Below are positions 10,612 through 20,025 of a DNA stretch of 64,000 nt, in pieces; the first letter of the stretch is position 1, and each line of letters opens with the position of its first letter. The stretch spans positions 109,229,754-109,293,753 of the forward strand of contig CP092863.1 in assembly GCA_030710605.1 (NCBI GenBank), in the 5' to 3' direction. Below the pieces are notes generated by a model. That model was not told the origin of the DNA. It made no database searches and saw only the letters and a list, made by a program, of their open reading frames with translations. This stretch comes from Cordylochernes scorpioides (taxonomy: Eukaryota > Arthropoda > Arachnida > Pseudoscorpiones > Chernetidae). The position numbers and the translations under genes were made by a program.

Positions 10612-10722
10612 ACTAAACAGAACCTTTGGGAGAGGCCACTGCTTATCATAAAATAGCTCAAGGAGCATGGACTCATGGAATTTGTGTAATCTTTATACAC
10701 GGGGATAAGAAGCAACAACAAC
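10612..10722 (+). repeat. LINE 3' end fragment (GGGGATAAG tail)
   Basis: Same family as 2568-2704: AAACTAAACAGAACCTTTGG, GAGCATGGACTCATGG, ACACGGGGATAAGAAGCAAC and an (AAC)n tail. Confidence 0.7.
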
Positions 10723-10744
10723 AAACTTTTCTCTAAAACCATTT

Positions 10745-11080
10745 TCTCCCTCAAATTCCCATATCTCAGTACAGTAGAACATACTCTCAAGAGAGAACAT
10801 TTCAACTAGAGGACACCTCTAGACAAAGGACAATTTTTATCACCAAAATTATAATTTTTACTGAGGTAAGAGGACACCTCTCTATAAAGGACACCTTGGG
10901 TTATAACTAGGTACAGTGGAACCTCATGCTAGAGGACACCCCTCTATAAAGGACAGTTTTCATCGCCAAAAATACCATTTTTACTATTTAGCAACTCTCC
11001 GGTAAAAGGACACCTCTCCCTAAAGGACACTTTGGCTCTGCAACTAGGTGTCCTTTACAGGGAAGTTCTATTGTATTGTC
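10745..11080. repeat. Two adjacent MITE M1 copies
   Basis: First copy from ACAGTAGAACATACTCTC; second from TACAGTGGAACCTCATG to TTACAGGGAAGTTCTATTGTA. Both show the ACTAGAGGACACC and GGTAAAAGGACACC arms. Confidence 0.7.
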
Positions 11081-11274
11081 CTTTATAGAGAGGTAGTTTT
11101 ACTAAATAAACACTGATTTTTAAGAGAAAAAATCAGAAGGCAAGAAGAAGAGTTTTTTCATTTATAAACAGTTGTATAAGCTTTTGGGCACGGTAGGACT
11201 TCTACAGTTACAATACATCCAGATATGTAACTAGGGTACTTTCAAGTAATTGACCATGCAACAAGTGAACTGAC

Positions 11275-11408
11275 CGGAGATAACAGCGGAGTCCTGTAGA
11301 AGGGAACTGGGCTCCAGCAGACAGAGTCCTGAGGTCCAGGGTGAAACAGTAATGGTGGGGTCCTCCACCAGCTGAGTCCTCTAAGTGGACTGTTTTCTTC
11401 TGGAGCTG
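11275..11408 (-). CDS. CEP120: CEP120 exon: start of third C2 domain
   Basis: 134 bases from acceptor CGCACGCCTAG (AG read at 11409-11410) to donor GTCAGTTC at 11267-11274. The acceptor could instead be 3 bases further in, giving 11405 as start; the frame is the same. The translation begins QLQKKTVHLEDSAGGG and continues HHYCFTLDLRTLSAGAQFPS and TGLRCYLR. The signature HH(F/Y)CF.(I/L)DLR.L and the Arg split across the next junction match CEP120 just before the third C2 domain. Phase 0 start and phase 2 end fit the flanking exons. A longer overlapping frame in another phase (11242-11457) is a shadow. Confidence 0.85.
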
Positions 11409-11718
11409 CTAGGCGTGCGGCTGCGGACCTACTTCTGGGACTGCCCTCCTGGACCACACCCTTCTGTCAGGACTCCCCAGTGTAACAACCAACAGGACAG
11501 AGGTAGGTACTCATTGGGTCAGTGATTCTCAGTTGCAGGTGCTGCGGAGTGGTGCTGGTCTGGCAAATTGGCACCAATCCACAGAAAATTTTGACCAGTT
11601 TTCTGAGATTTTTACCTATATTCCTCTCTCTGTTCCCAATATTTAAAAAAATCTTATATTCAAAAAAAATATATTTATTAAAATATTCTATGCTATTTTT
11701 TTTTTTTATTACATTAAT

Positions 11719-11732
11719 GCTTTATACATAGT
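11719..11732. repeat. Target-site duplication of LINE A, left copy
   Basis: GCTTTATACATAGT here and again at 12616-12629 brackets the LINE insertion 11733-12615. The right copy includes the first bases of the older mariner. Confidence 0.9.
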
Positions 11733-12615
11733 ATTTTAGACTCAAACGGTTTTTCGTTCCTGAAGGGTTGTCCGGATTACGCTGCAATAATGACTGAAAT
11801 CCCTGGTATTATTCGAATAGCAACCGAACAAAGCATCCAAAACGACATGGCGAAAATCCTAAATACTTCACATTACAGTCACTTCAAATACCTAAAAAAT
11901 TCAATAACAGCAGAACGATATTTATTCACAACTATTCCTCTAGCAATTAAAAGATTTTTTTGCACAACTGAGACTCCTTTGGACGATCTTCCCAGAAAAT
12001 CGTTCAAATCGCTGGAAAATTGATTTGACTCTAACTTGCGATCTGTGTAAAAACAGAATCCAAGACGAAATTATGCATATAATATTTGGATGCTCTTGCT
12101 AAGAGAAACAGAGGAAAGAAATTTTGGGTGACTTACCCTGGTCTCAACCTGACTGCCAACAAATTTGCAGCTGGATGAACACACTGATGGTTGATCAGGG
12201 TCTCTCCCTCGGTTTATATAAATTCTACAAGGCCGCAGTCAATGTCCGTTGGAGAACAATGGAAGCGCCGAATGTCGTGGTTTGCTTGGAGGAAGAAAAC
12301 GAAGATTGAATGCGGCTGATTCAACACTAGCCTCTCAATGATATCCTAACCTTGACATATTTTAAACATTGGTACTTTAATTTAAATTTTTAATCATGTA
12401 TGGTTCCTTTTGCTCTGTATGTTTATTTTTTGTATATATGGTTATATTTATTTATTTTTTTTTTTTTCTTCTCGCTTTTCTTTTTCCTTATTACTTCCTG
12501 TATTCTAGTTTTTACTTTCGAAATATCTTCCTTTGCTAAATCCTGTAGAGGGGAATCATGTATAGGGCTGGATGCCCCAATAAAAAGGCTTGTGTGTGTG
12601 TGTGTGTGTGTGTGT
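11733..12615 (+). mobile_element. 5'-truncated CR1-like LINE with (TG)n 3' tail
   Basis: Bracketed by the 14-bp duplication GCTTTATACATAGT. It carries the C-terminal part of ORF2 in two frames (11790-12023, then about 12001-12309 with a stop near 12097), including a CysCys-His-Cys zinc finger CDLCKNRIQDEIMHIIFGC. The 3' UTR ends in a small hairpin, GGGCTGGATGCCCC, then AATAAAAAGGCTTG and a TG repeat (12591-12616). A dead retrocopy. Confidence 0.85.
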
Positions 12616-12623
12616 GCTTTATA

Positions 12624-12674
12624 CATAGTGTGATCAATAATTTCCAGGAATGTTAAATTTTTAAAGAAATACAA
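12624..12674 (-). mobile_element. Left end of a nested mariner (continues at 14722-15588)
   Basis: CATAGTGTGATCAATAATTT matches, inverted, the right end CATTCCTGG..ATTGATCACACGTTG at 15588, with TA on both outer sides (12622-12623, 15589-15590). The element has been split by LINE B. Confidence 0.8.
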
Positions 12675-12689
12675 AAGTAAAATAAAGTT

Positions 12690-14708
12690 ACTACACACAC
12701 TACAACTACAAAAACTTTATTAAGACCTTTTAGCCTTATACAGATTCCCCAAGCAGAAATATAGGATACATGAAGGAAAAACAGTGATAGATTTTAATGG
12801 TAAAATGATATTTATATACAGGGAAAATTATATAAAGGCTATCAAGTTAATAGATTAATCTGGAAAATTGAAGGCAAAGAAAGTTACTATACATGGATCC
12901 ACCACGGATTCTCGTGTTAGGTCTTGTGGAGTTATTTGGTAGCAGCTCTGAGACTTAGCTATGTAGAACTTTTCCTAGTCATCATCCCCGCTCATTGCCG
13001 GTTGGACTTCACTTGTAAGCATTTCAACCTGTGAGTCAATTGTGGAGTCTTCCACTAGTAAATTTGGTTGAATCCCTCAGGCTACTTTTGTAAGATGTAG
13101 CCTTGTCTAGCTGCCCAGGAATACTTGCCAACAGAACGAAACTTCGTATCATCTTTTGCCTTTATATTGTTTAGACCATTACATTTTGTGGTAAAGTGGT
13201 AGATGATCCAAATAAGGCATGCATTCAATAGTAAGATCAACAATCAGCTCAAGTAGTGCAGGCGAAACAATAGAAAGATCTATAACTGAGGATCCTTGAG
13301 TTGAAGAATAAAAGTAAAGTTTCCATATTTATCACTGATAGATCTGCCATTTATTACCGTGAGTGAATTCTCATCGAGTAAATAATAATTCTACAGAGTC
13401 CACCTGTATTCCAGGAGATTATTCTACGAGTATTGTTCTTTAGTGATGTAACATTTTATTTTGATAATTAGAATGTTTAAGCTGAGCTACATGCGCAGAT
13501 TGACGACTTTTATTCATTTTTAGAAATGAGCAATTATGTGATAGTTCTTGTCTAGGTTGTCGCAAAAATTCATCCTGAGAAAGATATGTTAACTGTGAAA
13601 AATTAGGTTGGACGGTGGTACAATATGAATGCTATCCGGAATTTGCTATAATGCATCCCCGTTGGAGCTGACAACACGACCATTTAAAACAGAGTAGCTT
13701 GTGCCATGGACAATTAGCCTGTTATCTCTTAGTTTGGAAACTGTTCCCTTACTCATGAGTTCTTTTCGCTTGCTAATTAGCAATATCCTTTGGTCTCTAA
13801 TAGTTGGAGGGTAATCTTTATTTATGAATATCTTTTTGTCCCTGAGTTTGAAAGCGTTCCTAAAAAGCAGAATTCTTTGCTTGAAATCAGGCAACTCAAT
13901 AAGCAGCGGCGAGTTAGCTTTTTTTGTCAATCTTCGGCACTGTTCTATCTTGAGATCTTCAGAAATTTGCATCGTGTTTGAAAGCAGATCTTGGATCAAA
14001 CCTCGAGATTCTTCAGGGGTTTCGTTTTCTGCTCCTTCTAGGCCGTAAATAATCAGGTTCTTTTCCCTCTGTCTCATCTCTCCAAGCTCCAACCGTCTCT
14101 CTAGATCGGATATTCTATTTGTATTAAGCGAGACAGCTTTAGAAGTGTTTTCCAATGATGACTGGAAGTGTTGTAGGCGCTGATTTATTTTGTCCAATCC
14201 TTGTTCTACCGAAACAAGTCTAGTTTCCATTTTTTTACCAAATTCATCTATCTTAGTTGAAAGTGCTAAAATTAGATCATGCAAATCTTTATCTTTGCCT
14301 GCATCTAATGTTGTTTGCCTTGTCTGTTTGGGGCCAGGATTTGGTTCAATACCTGACATGAGCAGTAGCATTAAAATAATACATCGACGGGTTCCCTTTC
14401 CAGCATTAATAAAAGATATAACTTCGCAGTTATTTTCATAACAAACAAAAGATTTAGCGCGAAAATTTACATATCTAGTGATCACAGCAGCTTCTCTTGC
14501 AAAAATAAAGACATTAATTATAGAAATAAATAAAATCAGCTTCATAATCTTCGTAGAGAATATATAAACTAAAGGCCAACGGCAGGATACTCACAAGAAG
14601 GCTTAACCCAAGTAGAAGCACAAAAAGTTATAAGTTTAAAATATTTACTTATCGGGAGCCGAAGAATTTCACGACTGCTCAACTTGGCCACCTAGCGGAG
14701 AATCATCA
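12690..14708 (-). mobile_element. LINE B: non-LTR retrotransposon with 2A-like ORF1, ORF2 deleted
   Basis: Direct repeats of AAGTAAAATAAAGTT flank the insert (about 12675-12689 and 14707-14721). On the minus strand it has a 5' UTR of about 160 bases, the complete ORF1 (14545-13646), a short open stretch after about 13615 that may be the start of ORF2, about 0.9 kb of non-coding DNA, and a 3' end with the hairpin AGGCTAAAAGGTCT and AATAAAG shared with other CR1-like tails in the window. The endonuclease and reverse transcriptase are missing, so this copy is non-autonomous. Confidence 0.8.
13646..14545 (-). CDS. LINE ORF1 protein with N-terminal 2A-like motif
   Basis: Intact frame of 299 residues. 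Residues 1-17 are hydrophobic and could be a signal or membrane segment. Residues 64-72 read SGIEPNPGP, a 2A-like NPGP ribosome-skipping motif (skip expected between Gly71 and Pro72); the usual Asp before I/V-E is Gly here. A probable coiled coil follows (about 85-150), then an RNA-binding ORF1 domain (about 160-285, from REKNLIIYGLEG to KRKELMSKG). In LINEs such proteins coat element RNA as RNP particles. NPGP-bearing ORF1s are known in non-LTR elements of several invertebrates. It is remarkable that ORF1 is unbroken while ORF2 is gone. Confidence 0.85.
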   Translation of the reverse strand: MKLILFISIINVFIFAREAAVITRYVNFRAKSFVCYENNCEVISFINAGKGTRRCIILMLLLMSGIEPNPGPKQTRQTTLDAGKDKDLHDLILALSTKIDEFGKKMETRLVSVEQGLDKINQRLQHFQSSLENTSKAVSLNTNRISDLERRLELGEMRQREKNLIIYGLEGAENETPEESRGLIQDLLSNTMQISEDLKIEQCRRLTKKANSPLLIELPDFKQRILLFRNAFKLRDKKIFINKDYPPTIRDQRILLISKRKELMSKGTVSKLRDNRLIVHGTSYSVLNGRVVSSNGDAL

Positions 14709-14721
14709 AGTAAAATAAAGT

Positions 14722-15588
14722 TTTATTTTAAATTTCTCAAAATGATCACTGTCACTATCTATACCCTTGTTCCATCTTTTTTTCCAGATATCAAAACACC
14801 TTTGAAAATCCTCATCTTTCAGGCTTTTCAAAATATTTTTCGTATTCTCCTTTGTTTCAGGTATTGAGTCAAATTAACGTCTTTTAAAGACTTTTTAAAT
14901 TTAAGGGTTAAGGAAAAAGTCGTTGGGAGCAAGGTCAGGAGAATAGGGTGGCTGGGGTAGTAAAGCAATTCCGTTTTTAGCCAAATAGAGTTGTACAGTG
15001 ACGGCCGTATGTGGCCGTGCGTTGTCATGATGCAAGAGCCAATTTTTCTGATGCCATTTTCGGGTCGTTTCTGAGGCACAGCCTCCCTTAAACGTCACAA
15101 TACATCAAGATAGTAATGTTGATTAATGGTCTGACCCTCGGGCACGAATTCATAGTGTACCAATCTCTTTACATCAAATAAAGTGATAAGAAGACACTTA
15201 AGCTTCGATTTGATCCTCCTTGCTTTCTCTCGCTTGTTCGACCATATTTAAATCGTGAAACCATTCAAATGGCCTCGATTGTGATAGGGCATCTTCTTTA
15301 AAAGCCTGTTTCAACATTTGAAATGATTCGGAAGCTGTTTTCCTTAATTTAAAGCAAAACTCTATGCAGAATCGTTTTTTTAATACAGTCCATACTGAAG
15401 TTAGAAAATGTTCTGATTTACTCGAGCTTATAAATTCGAAAAAACGTGAGCGCGTGCTTATGTGTGATCAAATTTTTTTCTACGTGTTAATAAATGTTTT
15501 ATCTATAAGGTCCTTATAAAATTATTTCATTATTTTGAATATTTTACGTGATCCAGTCTCATTCCTGGAAATAATTGATCACACGTTG
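14722..15588 (-). pseudogene. Mariner (DD34D) transposase remnant and right end
   Basis: Minus-strand transposase pieces: an N-terminal CIEFCFKLRKTASESFQML region near 15360-15300, then the catalytic core HHDNARPHTA...PYSPDLAPNDFF at 15060-14905 with 34 residues between the two Asp, and the C-terminus DIWKKRWNKGIDSDSDHFEK near 14740-14790. The part between the N-terminus and the second Asp is deleted or scrambled, and there are frameshifts. The terminal repeat at 15560-15588 pairs with 12624-12674. Confidence 0.8.
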
Positions 15589-15891
15589 TAGATGGAAAAT
15601 TTATGCTTTAATATATAGGGTTATTAAAATCCATAAATTTTGTGTTTGAAGATTGAGAAAATAGAAATGTTACAATTAATCTAGATGTAGTAGTCCTTTA
15701 AAAGCTAGTAAATTTTTTTTAATTTACAAATTTTATCAGTCCAAAGACCAAAAAAAAAAAAAAGGTTAAATTCTGCATTAGGTGGCTCACAGCAAAGTCT
15801 TCATAACCCCTCTATACAGTAGAACCAACTTCTGTTTAGCAATAAGGATACTCTTTTAAAAAGAGGCCCATAAAAAGACAGAGAGGGTAAA

Positions 15892-16055
15892 CACAAGGTA
15901 ATAAGACCAAATCCAAATAAATAAATAGTGTGTGACGTTTTGGTAACAGCGTTTTTACCATCTTCAGACATCTTTTGTCTGAAGATGGTAACAACGCTGT
16001 TACCGAAACATCACACACTATTTATTTATTTGGATTTGTTCTTATTACCTTGTGT
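15892..16055 (+). repeat. Foldback element with near-perfect 78-bp arms and hammerhead-like core
   Basis: The left arm starts CACAAGGTAATAAGACCAAA and the right arm ends with its inverse. At 15979-16008 the plus strand reads CTGAAGA, then a 7-bp helix GGTAACA/TGTTACC with loop ACGC, then GAAA. That is the ordered core of a hammerhead ribozyme (CUGANGA, stem II, GAAA). Diverged copies are at 85-335 and 570-700. Confidence 0.75.
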
Positions 16056-16440
16056 TTATAATCTATAATCCAAATTGTGCCTTATCGACAGAGAGGGTAA
16101 GAATATGAGAATTGAAAGAAAGAAAATCTCCAGACCAGGCAGCTGTATGTGTATGGATACTCCTTGAGACACCATTTTAATTCTAGATTAGAAACATAAA
16201 GGTATAACAAAAACAAAAATCCAAATTAATAAATTCTGTAGGACGTTTTGATGAGAGCATTGTTAATTCAAGAAATGACCAAGTCTGAAAGAGACACCAA
16301 ATCCATTTTAATTTGGATTTATTAAACAATTATCTTTCCAATTAATAATACAAAAATATTGTACCTTATCAATTACTTGTAATGATAGAAAATGTAATCA
16401 TGATTACATTTCACCCAACACTGCTGTATGGTAAGATATA

Positions 16441-16542
16441 CAGTATAACCTCCCTTTAGCGGACACCCCGCTAGCAGGCATCTCTCTACAAAGGACAGTT
16501 TTCATTTGCAAAATTACCATTTTTACTATTTAGCAACTCTCT
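16441..16542. repeat. MITE M1, left part, split by SINE S1
   Basis: From CAGTATAACCTCCCTTTAG; interrupted at AGCAACTCTCT by the SINE and resumed at 16857-16950, ending GTTCTACTGTA. Confidence 0.8.
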
Positions 16543-16856
16543 CAACTCCGCCCTTGCCGGTCCCAAGCCCAGATGAAAAAGGAGGAGGGGGATCAGTAAA
16601 AAGCTCACTAAAAAACCTGGGCTCAGCTGGCCCGGCTGATAGTACCCTGTAAGGGCTCCTAATCTAGGGATACAGGATGAGCAGCGTTTGTACTCCATGT
16701 TAGGAGCCGCTGCACATGACGTCTGTTCCTCAGGTCAGAGGTGGCCATTTATTTTGGAGCTAAGTCAGTGGCCTGCCACTGAGTAGTGCTCCAGTCTTAA
16801 TGACAAAGGCAGACGCATTCTACTTCACCCAGTGTGGAGATAGAAGAAGAAGAAGA
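16543..16856 (+). mobile_element. SINE-like element S1 (copy 1)
   Basis: Flanked by AGCAACTCTCT at 16532-16542 and 16857-16867. The body starts CAACTCCGCCCTTGCCGGTC and ends in (GAA)n. Two further full copies (19443-19846, 51147-51515) also have their own target duplications, so this is an actively retroposed family. No ORF. Confidence 0.88.
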
Positions 16857-16950
16857 AGCAACTCTCTGGTAAGAGGACACCTCCCCCTACCTAAAGGACA
16901 CTTTGGCTCTGTAACTAGGTGTTGTCCTTTACAGGGAGGTTGTTCTACTG
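16857..16950. repeat. MITE M1, right part
   Basis: Resumes after the SINE with GGTAAGAGGACACC and ends GGGAGGTTGTTCTACTGTA. Confidence 0.8.
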
Positions 16951-17026
16951 TATTTAAAATTCAATGCTGTAATAACATGTTACTAGATAGTATGATGACA
17001 GGGCTGAGGTGAGAGGAGGATCTTAC

Positions 17027-17115
17027 TTGGAGTCTCCCGGACTTGTCAATCTTCTGGGGTGGGGAGTGGGAGTAGTCCAGCCTCCTGCGGACTGAGGACG
17101 AGGTCCACTCCTGTT
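17027..17115 (-). CDS. CEP120: Possible CEP120 linker exon
   Basis: A good donor GTAAGAT lies at 17020-17026. Immediately upstream the minus strand is GC-rich and open in two frames. The frame that ends RRRLDYSHSPPQKIDKSGR finishes in phase 0, which fits the phase-0 start of the next exon (11408); its acceptor would be AACCAACAG near 17116. The alternative frame runs back to 17213 (FVEDVAEENVVISHP...) but would not match phase. CEP120 has a poorly conserved linker between its second and third C2 domains, so sequence cannot settle it. Confidence 0.38.
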
Positions 17116-17549
17116 GGTTTCATCTGGGGGTCCCAGCACTGAGGTGGGGTGGGAGATAACCACATTCTCCTCCGCCACATCCTCAACAAACAACATCCCT
17201 CCGTGGAATAACAAAACTGATAGGATCTATGTGTAAGAGACATTCTTAGCAGACGGCCCGTGGCAACCCGGTTGGCGGAAGCCCACCTCCCCAATGGTCA
17301 CAGCGGCCCGACCAATCAGGTGTCAAGGCCACAGAGTATGAGTAACAATGCTGGCGACGCTAGTGTCGTGGCATGTGCTACTTTCTTTCAGTAGAATTTT
17401 GTTTGTCGTGTGTATTTTTTAAATAAATAATTTTATCGCCTACAATATAAGTGAGACTTTTTATTTTACTAAGAGACGACGACCAGAGGAAGCTAACAGA
17501 TGTATGTGTATAAAATCAAACAAATGGTAATGCTAATATAATGAAATAT

Positions 17550-17862
17550 AGGGGTCGGTGGAAGGATGGTCTAAACCATTGGTTTTCAACCGCTACGACC
17601 TGGGTTCAATTCCCGCATTGGGCACTTTTTTCCAATTTAAAAGAAAAAAAAAATGCTCCAATGGCCCCCTATCCTTGCAAAAGCCCAACCCCACCAGCGA
17701 GTGCAAGTAACCAAACGGGGCTCTGGCACATTTGTAAGTGCAAAGTTGAACTGCTTTTCACATGTGTAGAAATGTGGTGCACTTACAATAAAAGCAGTCA
17801 CCAACTTCTACCCACCATGATTATCATGGCCTGTACCACATGTACTAGGGATAAGCAAAAAA
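17550..17862 (+). mobile_element. tRNA-derived SINE S2, full-length copy
   Basis: Head GGGTCGGTGGAAGGATGG with a box-A-like segment, then box B GGTTCAATTCC (17603-17613) and CCGCATTGGGCAC as a tRNA-like 3' side. The body follows with CTTGCAAAAGCCCAACCCCA and the tail ATGATTATCATGGCCTGTAC, ending GATAAGCAAAAAAAAAA. Other copies: 34012-34240 (plus), and 4010-4190, 7655-7865 and 43905-44108 (minus, truncated). Confidence 0.8.
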
Positions 17863-17889
17863 AAAATAATAATAATGATATATGTTCAA

Positions 17890-18142
17890 AAAGTACATGA
17901 ATATCATCCTCCCGCAACTTTATGTTATATTCTTACCTTTAAATCGGCCTTTGCCATTTCACCAGCTCAAACACCTTTTTGGTAAATTTGACCAATTCCA
18001 TAACCCCTCTCGTTGGATGTTATGAAATCGAAGCCGCCCCTATACTGATTGGATCAATGCCAATGGTATACAGGTTGTTGGTTTTTTGTCTGAATTTGCC
18101 AAAACTAGTATTGTGGCTCATTCTTTATCATCACTAGTAAAG
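17890..18142 (+). repeat. Dispersed element with degenerate hammerhead region, left part
   Basis: Homologous to 25130-25380: AAATCGGCCTTTGCCATTTC, then TGTTATGAA..GAAGCCGCCCC, then ATGGTATACAGGTTG. In the sister copy these flank TTGACGA..GGGCC, a decayed hammerhead core. Interrupted by the LINE at 18143-18614; continues to about 18740. Confidence 0.6.
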
Positions 18143-18614
18143 TAATGGCTTTCAGCTCACGTTGGAATTCCTGGTAATGAGCTGGCAGACTCTCTGGCAA
18201 AGGCTGGAGCTCTTGGCCTACCTGAAGCAAGAGAATCTACCACCCAACTAGACGAAAGAGACCTCCTCCGTACCATCAAAACCCAATGCCTGCAGGAATG
18301 GAAATCTGATGCTGCACATGACTGGTACAGAGCAGGAGGGACAAGCACCGGTTCTGTCCTCCCAAGAGAACAACAGTCTTTGATTTCCAGACTTAAATCT
18401 GGTCATCTATGGACAATGACTTTCCAGAATGGTTGCAGGGTTTTCCCACTATGTACTAAGTGCAATTCTCAGCCTGCAACCCCAAAACATGTTATTGACT
18501 GTATTGACTCATCCATTGATGAGCTCTACTCTTCCCCGGCAGACACCATCAACAAGCTTTACAAGCTTGATACCTTAGCGTGATTGAGTGGAGATAAGAA
18601 AGAAGAAGAAGAAG
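18143..18614 (+). pseudogene. LINE ORF2 C-terminus (RNase H), 5'-truncated insertion
   Basis: Flanked by ACTAGTAAAG at 18133-18142 and 18615-18624. The frame 18146-18583 is open throughout. It starts inside RNase H (WLSAHVGIPGNELADSLAKA), includes DWYRAGGTSTGSVLP, then CCHC-type Cys/His positions in PLCTKCNSQPATPKHVIDC, and ends at the natural stop. Its last 90 bases (GAGCTCTACTC..CAGACACCATC..GAGTGGAGATAAGAAAG) are shared with SINE S1. It would be the source of, or partner for, the S1 tail. Confidence 0.85.
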
Positions 18615-18782
18615 ACTAGTAAAGTTTTTTACTAGGGTGATGCATAGTGCCATCATTCTTATACACAATTAAAAGGGAGAGGTGTCTCTTTTGTACATGA
18701 ATATCATCCTTCCACAACAAATTTATGTTGTATGATGATATATATAATAATTTATAGAAAGAAGAGGAGAGGAAAGGGAGTT

Positions 18783-19040
18783 TTATAAATCCCTGTACAA
18801 CCTTCCAGCAAAGATTTCCACCCCCATATGGAAAGTGTGAGGGTAATCAAAAAAAGGAAAGAGAGTTCTATCACCATTTATCTGAGGGAAATATGCATAT
18901 AAGGCTTCAGTTCTCCCAGAATATCTCCCATATATGGATAGAAAATAAAAGTTGACAGACCATGGTCTACCCTCCAAATGTCTGAGGGGAAGAGACAACA
19001 CTTTTGTGTTAGATGTCTCCCCACCAGTCCCTCCCAGAAT
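18783..19040 (-). repeat. Tandem CAGCTGGAGGTAAG-type units, diverged copies
   Basis: Minus-strand units with the core GGAAGATATTCTGGGAGGG and CCCTCAGACA..TGGAGG. More regular units follow at 19230-19440 and 19850-19997. Each looks like an acceptor (CTCTTTCCCTCAG) ten bases before a donor (GGAGGTAAGCC). Confidence 0.55.
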
Positions 19041-19049
19041 ATCTTCCAT

Positions 19050-19205
19050 TGTTGTTGTTGTTGTTTCTTATCCCCTTGTGTAAAGATTACACGAATTCCA
19101 TGAGTTCATGCTCCTCGAGCTATTTTATGATAAGCAGCGGTCTCTCCCAAAGGTCCTATTTAGTGCATCTAATACAAGCCAAAATGGGTTCTGGAGCTTC
19201 AGGTG
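19050..19205 (-). repeat. LINE 3' fragment (GGGGATAAG family), inverted
   Basis: Reverse complement of the 3' end seen at 4860-5032: GTTGTTTCTTATCCCCTTGTG, CCATGAGTTCATGCTCC, then AGTGCATCTAATACAAGCC. It interrupts the tandem units around 19040-19220. Confidence 0.75.
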
Positions 19206-19442
19206 CTGCATCTTCCATTGTATGAATAGTAACTAAAAGTAGATGGGATATCAAGAAAGAGGAGGGTCTCACCTCCAGCTGAGAAAGGACACTCCTACAA
19301 TAGGCTCCGCCCCTCTCAGAAAATCTTCCATATATAGATGAAAACAAAATGGGAAGGGCCATCAAAAGGGAAGGGGCTTACCTCTAGCTGTCTGAGGGTA
19401 GATACATTCCCATATTGGGTATCCCCTCCCAGAATATTTCCC

Positions 19443-19846
19443 TAACTCCGCCTTTGCCAGTTCCAAGCCTGGATGAAAAAGAAGGAGGGGGAGCAGTTAC
19501 AAGCTCGCTAAAAAACCTGGGCTCAGCTGGCCCGGCTGATAGTACCCTGTAAGGGCTCCAGGGATACAGGATGAAAGTGTCTGTACTCCCATGTTAAGAG
19601 CGGCTGCACATGGCGTCTGTTCCTCATGTTAGAGGCGGCCAGCCATTTCATATTGGAGCTAAATCGGCCTGCTAATGAGTAGTGCTCCCAGTCATAATGA
19701 CAAAGGCAGACACATTCTACTTCACCCCAATCATTATGGATGTCAAATCTTATTTGATGAGCTCTACTCATCCCCAGCAGACACCATCTCAAGCTCTACA
19801 GGCTTGATACCCTGATATGATTGAATGGAGATAAGAAAGAAGAAAA
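19443..19846 (+). mobile_element. SINE-like element S1 (copy 2)
   Basis: Target duplication AATATTTCCC at 19433-19442 and 19847-19856. The most complete copy: it ends with the LINE-like tract TGATGAGCTCTACTCATCCC..GAATGGAGATAAGAAAGAAG, homologous to the 3' end of the LINE at 18143-18614. Confidence 0.88.
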
Positions 19847-19924
19847 AATATTTCCCATATATGGATAAAAAAGACAAAAGTAGGGGCCTTCCCACTGGAC
19901 ACCAAAAAAAGAGGAGGGGCTTAC

Positions 19925-20025
19925 CTCCAGCTGTCTGAGGGAAAGAGACACTCCCACATAGGGCTCGGCCCCTCCCAGAATATCTTCCTGGTGAGGATGG
20001 TGGAGACTTTGGGAGATCTGGAGAT
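19925..20025 (-). CDS. CEP120: Probable CEP120 exon following the second C2 domain
   Basis: Excellent acceptor AACCTCTCTTGTGTGACCTGCAG (AG at 20026-20027), phase 0, matching the phase-0 end of exon 21427-21540. The translation starts ISRSPKVSTILTRK, resembling the CEP120 segment (PTVGVSVALQRE) that closes the second C2 domain. No donor occurs at the natural boundary. The next good donor, GTAAGCC at 19918-19924, lies inside one of the tandem repeat units, so the exon as drawn runs 17-20 codons into repeat DNA. Either the exon end has been replaced by repeat sequence or the true donor was missed. Confidence 0.5.

Noticed and set aside
11242-11457. 71-residue minus ORF as the coding frame
   Set aside because: A different phase gives the conserved CEP120 peptide and matches both splice phases; this frame is a shadow.
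12591-12616. (TG)n as an independent microsatellite
   Set aside because: It is the 3' tail of the LINE 11733-12615, ending exactly at the target duplication.
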